Shown here in pieces: positions 18,750 to 25,879 of a DNA stretch of 48,762 bases. This DNA comes from Ornatilinea sp. (GTDB lineage: Bacteria > Chloroflexota > Anaerolineae > Anaerolineales > Anaerolineaceae). Every line of letters starts with the position of its first letter. Positions within the stretch are counted from its first letter, which is position 1. The position numbers and the translations under genes were made by a program. The DNA lies in assembly GCA_018433975.1 (NCBI GenBank), contig JAHDQE010000061.1, forward strand, positions 1 through 48,762, in the 5' to 3' direction. The notes below the pieces were generated by a model. The model was not told where the DNA came from and did no database searches. It saw only the letters and a program-made list of their open reading frames with translations.

Positions 18750-19292
18750 ATGAAGCAGAATCAATTTGAAGTCCGTGTTTCGCGATGGTTGTTGCTGTTG
18801 TTGATGGCGGTTGGGCTGCTGTTCACGGCAGCGGGGTCGGATATCCTGGTCTTTCACAGGGTTTTTGAGCCCGCCGGCGCGGGGAACAATCCTTTCTTTT
18901 TTACCCTGTTCGGTGTTTTTGCCGTGTTGTTAGGCTCCGTGATTGCGCTGAGCCAGGCCTATTATCTGATGATTCCGCCCGTGATGCTGCGCGTGTCTCA
19001 GGAAGGTCTTTGGCTGGCAACCGGGCTGCGCTATAAACTTTTTTACATCCCGCTCCGGTATTTGCGGTCCGTTTCCGTTTACCAGAGCGAGAGTATGCTG
19101 GAAGTCGGTGGGAAGCGGCGCATTGTTGACGGCGGCGTGGAACTCACCTTTGAGCAGGGCCAGGATATTCCGGCTTCACAGGTGACCTCCGCCGGTCTCA
19201 CCTATTCCAATTACAGCCTGAGATTGTTTAAAACTTACATGAACCGTTCACCTCAAAAGACGGTTGAGGCCGTGAAGGGTTTCATCCGATAG
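18750..19292 (+). CDS. Two-helix membrane protein with a PH-like domain
   Basis: A 180-residue protein. The ATG at 18750 has GGAG 5 nt upstream and gives a natural membrane-protein start (MKQNQFEVRVSRW); the frame is open further upstream but has no ribosome-binding site there. Two hydrophobic helices lie at about 12-32 and 47-70. The C-terminal part (about 80-150) is beta-rich (MLRVSQEGLWLATGLRYKLF, IPLRYLRSVSVYQS) like bacterial PH domains of the YdbT/PH_2 type, in which a membrane anchor is followed by a PH fold. No function is known. Confidence 0.75.
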   Translation: MKQNQFEVRVSRWLLLLLMAVGLLFTAAGSDILVFHRVFEPAGAGNNPFFFTLFGVFAVLLGSVIALSQAYYLMIPPVMLRVSQEGLWLATGLRYKLFYIPLRYLRSVSVYQSESMLEVGGKRRIVDGGVELTFEQGQDIPASQVTSAGLTYSNYSLRLFKTYMNRSPQKTVEAVKGFIR

Positions 19293-19336
19293 AAAAGGAA
19301 ATTTCCGGGAAATGTAAAGACTCCCCACCCGGTTTA

Positions 19337-19365
19337 CCCCGCTCCGAAATAGAGCGGGGTTTTTT
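19337..19365 (+). terminator. Strong intrinsic terminator
   Basis: CCCCGCTC (19337-19344) pairs with GAGCGGGG (19352-19359) over a 7-nt loop, followed by six T. Confidence 0.88.
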
Positions 19366-19489
19366 GTTATCCCGCCGTTCCTGCGCCACTGGGGATTCCC
19401 CGGCACCAGGGTGGGGAAATATGTTTCTCCCGGCATGCCGGACCTTGCCGGAAGCCGGGGGAAACGCGCTGCCGTAAAATGGCTGTGCG

Positions 19490-20131
19490 TCATTTGTAGA
19501 TCCCGTGCCGTATCAACTCGAAATATTCGCGGCACTCCGCCGTGATCTGCTCGACAAGCGCCAGCCCTTCTGTGGGGCTGATTTGCTGAAATGTTCCCAG
19601 GTATTTATTCAACAGGCCATCCAGAGTGAGCTGGATCAGTGCCGCAGCTTTTTCCGGGTCCACATCCTCACGGAATTTGGACAGGTCTAGCCCTTCGGTC
19701 AGCGACCCCGCGCTGGCGGCGGCATATTCTCCGGTCCGGCTGCGCAGTTCGTCCCGAATCTCCTGAGGCGTGTGGATGAAGGCATTGTAAAGCAGCCGGA
19801 ACAGCACTGGCTGCTCTGCGACAAACCGGAATTTGACCTGCCCGCGGTACAGCAGGCGTTCGAACAGATCGGAGGGCATCTCCCCGGCCAGTTCGGCATA
19901 ACGAACCGTGAAGCGGCGGACGGCATGGTCCACAACATACAGGTACAGGGCTTTCTTGCTCCCAAAGAAGTAAAACAACGTCCCTTTGGGAATGCCGGCT
20001 TTCTTCACGATGGCATTGGTGGAGGCCTGCCGGTATCCATGCTGCGCGAACTCTTCGATGCAGGCGTTCAGGATGCGCTGCCGGTCTTCCGCCGGGATTT
20101 TCTCAAAGTTTTCGTAGGGGGTTTTCGTCAT
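19490..20131 (-). CDS. TetR family transcriptional regulator
   Basis: A 213-residue repressor-type protein. The helix-turn-helix is canonical: ILNACIEEFAQHGYRQAST, then NAIVKKAGIPKGTLFYFF and GSKKALYLYVVDHA (residues about 15-65). The C-terminal ligand domain is helical and unassigned. The ATG at 20131 overlaps the stop of the methyltransferase gene (ATGA), so the two are translated as a pair and controlled by the same promoter. The perfect 26-bp palindrome over that promoter is the likely operator, implying autorepression lifted by a ligand. Confidence 0.9.
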   Translation of the reverse strand: MTKTPYENFEKIPAEDRQRILNACIEEFAQHGYRQASTNAIVKKAGIPKGTLFYFFGSKKALYLYVVDHAVRRFTVRYAELAGEMPSDLFERLLYRGQVKFRFVAEQPVLFRLLYNAFIHTPQEIRDELRSRTGEYAAASAGSLTEGLDLSKFREDVDPEKAAALIQLTLDGLLNKYLGTFQQISPTEGLALVEQITAECREYFELIRHGIYK

Positions 20132-21018
20132 CCGTTTTGATCCAGACGGTAGTGTACCGTCCACTGCATATAGCGGAAAAGCTTGCTGTTCCGGAACTGG
20201 CGCAGAGAACCCATTTTGGGGTGGTCCTCATCGAAGTAAGACCAGTCATCCAGGAAGGTGATGCCCGGATTCCACTGCTCCATCTCCCGGCTGTCCGCGA
20301 GACCGGACTTGAATTCGGCGCCTTTGCCCATTTTACAACGGCGCTGCATCTTGCCGCTGGCAATTTTTTTCATCAAGGGTCGCAGCCAGGCTTTATTGAA
20401 CACTTCGCACGCCAACTCCGAACCGGGGAAGCGGGCCTGCAGGGCCAGCACCAGGTCCCGGACCTGTTCCGGTTCGAGGTACATAAAGAGGCCTTCCGCC
20501 AGGAACAGCACGGGGCCGCTGCTGTGCTGCAGGACCTGCTCCATCCAATCCTGTTCCAGGACGGAGCGGCCCAGCAGATGGTAGCGTCCGGTTTCCTCAA
20601 AAAATCTCTTTTTCAGGGCGATCACGTCCGGCAGGTCGAGGTCGAAGAACTGCATTTGTCCGTTATCGACCCGCAGGAAGCGCGAGTCCATGCCGCATCC
20701 CAGGTTGACCAATGTTCCATCCGGGTGGCGGGCTAAGAAGTCCCGGGCATATTGGTCGTACCGTCTGGCGCGCAGGTTGATGAAAACCACCAGCCGCGGG
20801 TCAATTTTTCCGGCGGCTAGCCTGCGCAGCAGTTTGCTTTCCGCGGTGGCCAGCGCGGGGTTCAGGGCCCGGGCAATTTCTACGGCTTTCTCATCCTTAA
20901 GGATCGGATCCCCGGATTGGCTTTCCACCGCATGGCAGTATAGAGTCAGCAGACAGGTCTCCGCGACATCGGCATCCCGGGAAGAGAGCAGAAAGGGGGT
21001 GTTATTCTTTTCGGTCAT
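20128..21018 (-). CDS. SAM-dependent methyltransferase, TcmP/leucine carboxyl methyltransferase family
   Basis: A 296-residue class I methyltransferase. The SAM-binding motif I is LVNLGCGMDSRFLR (about residues 108-121), the acidic end of strand 2 is FFDLDLPDV, and FLAEGLFMYLEPEQV is the very characteristic late motif of the TcmP/LCM family (PF04072). The family methylates carboxyl groups or phenolic/polyketide oxygens; the substrate here is unknown. It is the first gene of a two-gene unit with a TetR regulator, a layout typical for an enzyme that modifies or detoxifies a small molecule sensed by the regulator. Confidence 0.87.
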   Translation of the reverse strand: MTEKNNTPFLLSSRDADVAETCLLTLYCHAVESQSGDPILKDEKAVEIARALNPALATAESKLLRRLAAGKIDPRLVVFINLRARRYDQYARDFLARHPDGTLVNLGCGMDSRFLRVDNGQMQFFDLDLPDVIALKKRFFEETGRYHLLGRSVLEQDWMEQVLQHSSGPVLFLAEGLFMYLEPEQVRDLVLALQARFPGSELACEVFNKAWLRPLMKKIASGKMQRRCKMGKGAEFKSGLADSREMEQWNPGITFLDDWSYFDEDHPKMGSLRQFRNSKLFRYMQWTVHYRLDQNG

Positions 21019-21032
21019 CGTTTACTCCTTAC

Positions 21033-21058
21033 ATTAACTGACCATATGGTCAGTTAAT
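21033..21058. promoter_or_regulatory. Perfect 26-bp palindromic operator for the TetR regulator
   Basis: Two 13-bp arms meet without a spacer; the centre reads CTGACCATATGGTCAG. It covers the expected transcription start of the methyltransferase-TetR unit and ends 14 bp before the start codon, the classical position of a TetR-type autorepression site. Confidence 0.85.
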
Positions 21059-21060
21059 TC

Positions 21061-21089
21061 ATTCTATGAAATTTCCGCCCTTTTGTCAA
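21061..21089 (-). promoter_or_regulatory. Sigma70 promoter of the methyltransferase-TetR unit
   Basis: On the minus strand TTGACA (21084-21089) and TAGAAT (21061-21066) have a 17-bp spacer. The start point would fall inside the palindrome. Confidence 0.75.
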
Positions 21090-21211
21090 TGGCTTGCGCG
21101 GCGAAACCGGCAGGCAGGTCCATGTAGGCCTGTCTTTTACAAGGGAAGCTTTCTGAAATCAAATCGCTTATAATACCTTTAGCACATCCAATCCGATTAA
21201 AGGAGACTGAC

Positions 21212-22240
21212 ATGCGTTATACTCCCGCCGAAAAGCGGTATGAAAAGATGGTGTACAACCGGTGTGGCCGGAGCGGCCTGAAGCTGCCTGCCCTTACCCT
21301 GGGAATGTGGCAGCGGTTTGGCGGCATGGTCCCATTTGAATCCTCGCGCGAGCGTGTGCTGCGCGCTTTTGACCTGGGCATCACACATATTGATCTGGCG
21401 AACAATTACGGCCCGCCGTACGGCTCCGCAGAAGAAACCTTTGGCAAGATCATGGCGAAGGACCTCAGACCCTACCGCGACGAGATGGTCATTTCGACCA
21501 AAGCAGGCTACGATATGTGGCCCGGCCCGTATGGCGAGTGGGGTTCCCGAAAGTATCTGCTTGCCAGCCTCGATCAGAGTTTGAAACGGATGGGGCTGGA
21601 ATATGTGGATATCTTTTATTCGCACCGCTTTGACCCACAGACTCCTCTGGAAGAGACCATGGGCGCCCTCGATCAGGCTGTGCGTCAGGGCAAGGCGCTG
21701 TATGTGGGCATTTCCTCCTACAGCCCGGAACAGACCCGTGAGGCGGCCGCCATTCTGCGCCGGTTGGGCACACCCTGCCTGATCCACCAGCCTTCCTACT
21801 CGATGCTGAACCGCTGGATTGAAACGGAACTGCTCGACGTGGTAGAGGAGGAGGGGATCGGGGTGATCGCGTTCTCCCCGCTGGCCCAAGGCATGCTGAC
21901 CGACCGATACCTGAACGGCATCCCGGAAGACTCCCGTGCTGCCGAGGACGGTTCCCTCCAGCAGTCCTTCCTGACCGAGTCGAACCTGGAGAAGATCCGC
22001 CAGCTCAACCGGATTGCCCAACGCCGTGGGCAGACTCTGGCCCAGATGGCGCTGGCCTGGTGCCTGCGCGATCCGCGGGTGACCAGCGTGCTGTTCGGCG
22101 CCAGCAGCCTGAAGCAGCTTGAGGATAATGTGGCAGCCCTGGATAACCTGGACTTCAGCGAAGAGGAATTGAAAGAAATTGACCGCTACGCCCGCGAAGG
22201 GGACCTGAATCTGTGGAAACCTCCCGCGCCGGCGGAGTAA
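21212..22240 (+). CDS. Aldo/keto reductase, YghZ (L-glyceraldehyde 3-phosphate reductase) type
   Basis: A 342-residue NADPH-dependent reductase with the TIM-barrel aldo/keto reductase fold. The catalytic tetrad is visible as D61 and Y66 (THIDLANNYGPPYGSAE), K97 (MVISTKAGYDMW) and H138 (DIFYSHRFDP). The N-terminus (YNRCGRSGLKLPALTLGMW) is diagnostic of the AKR14/YghZ group, which reduces L-glyceraldehyde 3-phosphate and methylglyoxal. Late cofactor-binding segments (SVLFGASSLKQLEDN) are present. AAGGAG lies 8 nt before the ATG. It is a single-gene unit with no operon partner. Confidence 0.92.
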   Translation: MRYTPAEKRYEKMVYNRCGRSGLKLPALTLGMWQRFGGMVPFESSRERVLRAFDLGITHIDLANNYGPPYGSAEETFGKIMAKDLRPYRDEMVISTKAGYDMWPGPYGEWGSRKYLLASLDQSLKRMGLEYVDIFYSHRFDPQTPLEETMGALDQAVRQGKALYVGISSYSPEQTREAAAILRRLGTPCLIHQPSYSMLNRWIETELLDVVEEEGIGVIAFSPLAQGMLTDRYLNGIPEDSRAAEDGSLQQSFLTESNLEKIRQLNRIAQRRGQTLAQMALAWCLRDPRVTSVLFGASSLKQLEDNVAALDNLDFSEEELKEIDRYAREGDLNLWKPPAPAE

Positions 22241-22285
22241 ACCTTTCAGGTTAAAAGTCATTCGTGAAATATGTCCGATTTTTGG

Positions 22286-22313
22286 TTGACGTATTTCAAT
22301 AAAGGTTTATAAT
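22286..22313 (+). promoter_or_regulatory. Near-consensus promoter of the tyrosine leader/lyase transcript
   Basis: TTGACG (22286-22291) and a perfect TATAAT (22308-22313) with a 16-bp spacer. Transcription should begin near 22319-22321, only about five nucleotides before the leader-peptide ATG. Confidence 0.75.
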
Positions 22314-22324
22314 TTTTGAAGGTT

Positions 22325-22414
22325 ATGCGTAAAAATACTTTTGCTTACGTTTATTACTATTATTATCCATTCCACAGCAAGCAGTCCAATTGGACGCAGC
22401 GGCTGAGGCAATGA
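22325..22414 (+). CDS. Tyrosine-rich leader peptide (29 codons)
   Basis: A short frame from ATG 22325 to TGA 22412-22414. It starts MRKNTFAY; codons 8 and 10-14 are all Tyr (TAC GTT TAT TAC TAT TAT TAT), so six of seven consecutive codons specify tyrosine, then P-F-H. A GAAGG sits only 2 nt before the ATG, and the promoter places the ATG almost at the RNA 5' end, so initiation would be near-leaderless. An intrinsic terminator begins 36 bp after the stop, and the lyase gene 104 bp after it. Composition and position are those of an amino-acid attenuation leader, comparable to the Phe-rich pheA leader. No database support is claimed. Confidence 0.78.
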   Translation: MRKNTFAYVYYYYYPFHSKQSNWTQRLRQ

Positions 22415-22482
22415 GGTCTGTCTTAGCGTAAGCGGTAAAGCACTGAAATCAACAGGCTGTCCAATTGGACAGCCTGTTTTTA
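22341..22482 (+). promoter_or_regulatory. Candidate tyrosine attenuator (alternative RNA structures)
   Basis: Several competing pairings can be drawn. GTCCAATTGGAC occurs at 22384-22395 inside the leader frame and again at 22459-22470 as the top of the terminator; being self-complementary, the first copy can pair with the second over 12 bp and block the terminator. Leader bases 22341-22351 (around the first Tyr codon) can pair with 22425-22435 (GCTTACG with CGTAAGC). GCTGAG (22402-22407) can pair with CTTAGC (22422-22427). Ribosome position in the Tyr run would choose between them. Which state permits read-through cannot be settled by eye. Confidence 0.65.
22451..22482 (+). terminator. Intrinsic terminator inside the lyase leader
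   Basis: A perfect 28-bp palindrome (22451-22478) centred on CCAATTGG, followed by a T run to 22482. It lies only 36 bp before the lyase start codon, leaving no room for another promoter, so it must be conditional if the lyase is made. Confidence 0.88.
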
Positions 22483-22518
22483 TTTTATCCACCTTAGCCT
22501 GTTCATCGAGGAGAAAAA

Positions 22519-23958
22519 ATGCAGATCAAACTTTCTAACGGAAAATCCATTCCCATGGAAATGCACAAAATTAAAATTGTGCAACAGACCAACCTGCCGC
22601 CCGTCGAGGCCCGGCAGCGATGTATCAAAGAGGCCGGTTACAACACCTTCCTGCTGCGGACGCGCGACATCTTTCTGGATATGCTGACGGACAGCGGCAC
22701 CAACGCCATGAGCGATAACCAGTTGGCCGCCATGATGCAAGCCGATGATGCCTATGCGGGCTGCGAGTCTTTCTACCGGCTGCAAAGTGCGGTGGAGGAC
22801 GTGCTGGGCTTCAAGTATCTGCTGCCTGCCCATCAGGGGCGTGCCGCCGAGCATTTGCTGGCAAAAGCGTTCGTAAAACCCGGCGATGTTGTCATTATGA
22901 ATTATCATTTCACCACCAGCAAGGCTCATGTCGATCTGGCCGGCGGGAAGGTCCTGGAGCTTTACAAGCCGGGTGCCATGCAGACCGTCAGTGATGATCC
23001 TTTTAAGGGCAATATGGATCTGGATAAACTGGAAGAGGCCATCCGTACTTATGGGGCCGAAAAGGTTTCCTATGTCCGTATGGAAGCGACCACAAACCTG
23101 ATCGGCGGGCAGCCTTTCTCGCTGGAGAACCTGCTCGCGGTCAAGAAAATTACCGCTAAACATGGCGTACCGCTGGTCTTTGACGGCAGTTTGATCTCCG
23201 AAAATGCGTTCTTCATCCATGAACGCGAACACCCCGAAATGTCCATCAGCGAAATCATTTCAGAAATGATGAGCGTGGTGGACATTTTCTATATGTCGGC
23301 CCGCAAGAGCGCCGCGGCGCGCGGCGGTTTGATCGCCACCAACCAGAAAGCCTTCTTTGACCAAATTTTGCCGTGGGTGCCGGTCTACGAAGGCTTTTCC
23401 ACCTATGGCGGGATGTCATCGCGCGAGATCGAGGCGATTGCGGTCGGGCTGCGGGAGATGACGGATCTCAATGTGGCGGGCAGCGGCGCCGAGTTTGTGG
23501 AGTTCTTTGTACGGCGCCTGGTGGAAGAAGGGCTGCCGGTGGTCACGCCTGCCGGAGGGCTGGCCTGCCACCTCGACGCGCTGCGCTTTCTGCCGGATGT
23601 GCCGCAGTTAGACTTCACGTCCGGGGCGCTCTCGGCGGCCATTTATCTGGTCTCCGGCGTGCGCGGGATGGAACGCGGCACGGTCTCCACGGACCGGGAT
23701 GAAAACGGCAACAATGTGCCGGCCGGTGTGGAGCTGGTGCGTATGGCTGTGCCGCGCCGCCTTTACACCATGTCCCATATCGAATACACGGTGGACCGCC
23801 TGAAATGGCTTTACGAACACCGCGACCTGGTCAAAGGGCTGCGCTTTGTGGAAGAACCCCCGGTGCTGCGCTTCTTCTTCGGCAAGATGGAAGCCATTGA
23901 CAATTGGGACCTGAAGCTGATGGAAGCGTTCATTGACGACTTTGGCGTGAATTGTTGA
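22519..23958 (+). CDS. Tyrosine phenol-lyase/tryptophanase family PLP enzyme
   Basis: A 479-residue beta-eliminating lyase; the family splits Tyr or Trp into phenol or indole, pyruvate and ammonia. Clear family segments are KEAGYNTFLLRTRD, LTDSGTNAMSD, DDAYAG and PAHQGRAAEHLL. The residue matching the phenol-lyase Arg381 is present (VRGMERG, R386), which favours a tyrosine-type substrate. The PLP lysine should be K263, but the site reads MSARKSAAARGG where both classical enzymes have a K-K-D motif, and the Arg that normally follows the PLP-binding Asp (D-A-T-R) is Leu (FDGSL). It is therefore a divergent subfamily. GAGGAG precedes the ATG. Expression probably depends on the Tyr-rich leader upstream. 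Confidence 0.82.
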   Translation: MQIKLSNGKSIPMEMHKIKIVQQTNLPPVEARQRCIKEAGYNTFLLRTRDIFLDMLTDSGTNAMSDNQLAAMMQADDAYAGCESFYRLQSAVEDVLGFKYLLPAHQGRAAEHLLAKAFVKPGDVVIMNYHFTTSKAHVDLAGGKVLELYKPGAMQTVSDDPFKGNMDLDKLEEAIRTYGAEKVSYVRMEATTNLIGGQPFSLENLLAVKKITAKHGVPLVFDGSLISENAFFIHEREHPEMSISEIISEMMSVVDIFYMSARKSAAARGGLIATNQKAFFDQILPWVPVYEGFSTYGGMSSREIEAIAVGLREMTDLNVAGSGAEFVEFFVRRLVEEGLPVVTPAGGLACHLDALRFLPDVPQLDFTSGALSAAIYLVSGVRGMERGTVSTDRDENGNNVPAGVELVRMAVPRRLYTMSHIEYTVDRLKWLYEHRDLVKGLRFVEEPPVLRFFFGKMEAIDNWDLKLMEAFIDDFGVNC

Positions 23959-24019
23959 TACCCCTACCGGAGGAGGGCAGGACGAGCATCTCCGGCAACA
24001 ATAAAGCTTAACCATAAAA

Positions 24020-24047
24020 CGGAGCGCAGGGTCAACCCTGCGCTCCG
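24020..24047 (+). terminator. Hairpin after the lyase gene
   Basis: CGGAGCGCAGGG (24020-24031) pairs with CCCTGCGCTCCG (24036-24047) around TCAA. The following T-run is weak, so it may act as a terminator or as an RNA-stabilising 3' hairpin. The rest of 23959-24181 holds nothing recognisable. Confidence 0.6.
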
Positions 24048-24181
24048 GCTCTATTCATTTTAAGGATGCTTACACCACTGGTGACCTGGCAACAGTGGGG
24101 GGGACCGGGGATCGGTAATTCCCGGCGGATGGACTGGAGTATGATTCTTTTTTAAAATCCGTATAATCTTAACAGCTATTT

Positions 24182-24979
24182 CTAGCCGCCGTGGGCTGTG
24201 CTGGTGAATTGGGTCACTTTTTCCAATGAAACCATGTTGCGGGTATCCCCGTCCTCTTTGAATGCCGAGCCAACAATGACGCCGTCGGCGACGGCGAGGG
24301 TCTCCCGGACATTTTGCAGGTTTGTCCCGCTCCCGGCCAATACGGGCAGGTCTACGACGTCCTTTACGGTTTTCAGGTCGGCGAGGGGCGTTTCTACTCC
24401 GGTGGTCTCCCCCGTGACGATGATCGAATCTGCGAGAGCAAGCTGTGCCATCTTTGCGGATTCCTGGAGGGTATACGAAACGAGATTCTTTGAGTATTTT
24501 GGGTGAATATCTGCCAAAATTTCAATGGGTTGGTTGGAGTCCAGCAGCTTGCGGTAGCGGGTGACCTCGGCACAACAGGGCTCTACAACACCGGAAGTTG
24601 TGACGACAGCATTAACGTAGGCTTCAATCCTTACAAATTGGGCACGACAGGCGTAAGCCAATGCGATCTCGGCTTCCCAGTCATTAAAGTGCACATTAAC
24701 ACCCAGCGGCAGGTCGGTTTCTTTTCTGGCGAGCGTGATAATGGAAGCCATCAGGCCGAACTGTTCTCGGGTGATCATATCTTTTACGAAAGGGATATCG
24801 TTGAAATTCTCGATAATAATTCCGTCAACACATCCTTGCTGCAGGATATGTACTTCCTGGAGGGCGCGTTCAATGATGGCGTCGCGGTCTCCTCCATAGT
24901 TCGGCGTTCCGGGTAGTGCAAGTAGATGAACCACACCAATGATGGGCTTTGAGGTGGTGAAGAGGGTATTCAGCTTCAT
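24182..24979 (-). CDS. BtpA/SgcQ family protein
   Basis: A 265-residue TIM-barrel-like protein of the BtpA family (PF03437). The start KPIIGVVHLLALPGTPNYGG is the family hallmark; further matches are GCVDGIIIENFNDIPF, LADIHPKYSKNL, DSIIVTGETTG and PVLAGSGTNLQNV near the C-terminus. BtpA was named from photosystem I biogenesis, but the SgcQ branch is encoded with sugar transport and kinase genes, as here. Its reaction is unknown. The ATG at 24979 has AAAGGGA upstream and is preferred over one eight codons earlier. It is divergent from the GntR gene and shares its operator region. Confidence 0.87.
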   Translation of the reverse strand: MKLNTLFTTSKPIIGVVHLLALPGTPNYGGDRDAIIERALQEVHILQQGCVDGIIIENFNDIPFVKDMITREQFGLMASIITLARKETDLPLGVNVHFNDWEAEIALAYACRAQFVRIEAYVNAVVTTSGVVEPCCAEVTRYRKLLDSNQPIEILADIHPKYSKNLVSYTLQESAKMAQLALADSIIVTGETTGVETPLADLKTVKDVVDLPVLAGSGTNLQNVRETLAVADGVIVGSAFKEDGDTRNMVSLEKVTQFTSTAHGG

Positions 24980-24996
24980 GAAAAGTCCCTTTCTGG

Positions 24997-25025
24997 TTGA
25001 CAATTAAAAAAATGTGTTGTAAGAT
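24997..25025 (+). promoter_or_regulatory. Sigma70 promoter of the gntR-kinase-ABC operon
   Basis: TTGACA (24997-25002) and TAAGAT (25020-25025), 17-bp spacer; expected start near 25032. Confidence 0.7.
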
Positions 25026-25036
25026 GTATAACAACA
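25015..25036. promoter_or_regulatory. Inverted-repeat operator between divergent promoters
   Basis: TGTTGT (25015-25020) and ACAACA (25031-25036) are separated by 10 bp. The pair overlaps the plus-strand -10 box and both predicted start points, so one bound GntR dimer could shut both directions. Confidence 0.6.
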
Positions 25037-25039
25037 GAC

Positions 25040-25068
25040 ATTATACTGCAATTGTATTCAGAATTCAA
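25040..25068 (-). promoter_or_regulatory. Sigma70 promoter of the btpA-like gene
   Basis: On the minus strand TTGAAT (25063-25068) and a perfect TATAAT (25040-25045), 17-bp spacer; expected start near 25033, opposite that of the divergent operon. Confidence 0.7.
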
Positions 25069-25103
25069 TGCGGTACAGGTGTTTTGGAAAAAAGGTGAAC
25101 CCT

Positions 25104-25862
25104 ATGAGTAAGAAAGATAATATATTTCGACAAATCGTTACCGATGAAACCGTGGCAGAAAAGGCATACCAGGCATTGAAAGAACTGCTGGAAAGCGGTG
25201 AGTTTGCCCCCGGGCAAAAATTACCCTCCGAAGATAAGATCGCGCAGCAGTTCAATATCAGCCGCGTTACCTTGAGGACTGCCCTTCAAAAGCTGGAGCT
25301 GGAAGGGTATGTGGACCGCAAACGAGGGGTTGGGACTTTTGTCGTTGGTTCTCAGAAAAGAAATATGGAAGCGGGGATTGAGCGTCTGGTTTCAATCTCC
25401 GATGTGATGCGCCAAAGGGGGCATGTTCCCGGAACCACAGAGACGGTCATTTCTGCGGAAAATGCGGATGAAATGATTGCCGAAGAGCTGCAAATTGAAG
25501 TGGGTGATCCGGTCACGATCATCTCTCGTGTAAGGACCATGGATGGCATCCCGTTGATTTACGACTGCAATATCTTCCCCGCTACGATTGTCCCCCAGGA
25601 TGTGACCGTCAAAGAATTGGGGGCTTCCCTCTTCAATTACGTTATCAATGACCTGAAATTCAATATTACCCACGCCGTCGCCCGGCTGGTCCCGGCCATG
25701 GCGGATGATTTCCTCGCGGAAAAACTAAATGTCAAAAAAGGCACGTTATTAATCCGTCTGGTACAGATCCATTACACCAGGGGGAATAATTCACCCATCT
25801 GGCAGTCCACATTGAGCTTCCCGGACAGCCAGTTTAGCTGGTATATCGTTCGAACCAGATAA
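25104..25862 (+). CDS. GntR family regulator, HutC subfamily (UTRA domain)
   Basis: A 252-residue regulator. The winged helix-turn-helix is at about 15-80 (AYQALKELLESGEFAPGQ, KLPSEDKIAQQFNISRVTL, GVGTFV). The UTRA ligand-binding domain fills the rest, with IISRVRTMDGIPLIYDCNIF and LLIRLVQIHYT. UTRA domains bind sugars, sugar phosphates or amino-acid derivatives. The ATG at 25104 has AAAGGTG upstream; an earlier in-frame ATG at 25068 lies inside a promoter and is rejected. It heads the kinase-ABC-hydrolase operon and probably represses both it and the divergent btpA-like gene. Confidence 0.9.
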   Translation: MSKKDNIFRQIVTDETVAEKAYQALKELLESGEFAPGQKLPSEDKIAQQFNISRVTLRTALQKLELEGYVDRKRGVGTFVVGSQKRNMEAGIERLVSISDVMRQRGHVPGTTETVISAENADEMIAEELQIEVGDPVTIISRVRTMDGIPLIYDCNIFPATIVPQDVTVKELGASLFNYVINDLKFNITHAVARLVPAMADDFLAEKLNVKKGTLLIRLVQIHYTRGNNSPIWQSTLSFPDSQFSWYIVRTR

Positions 25863-25879
25863 ATCCATTGAGGTCAAAT

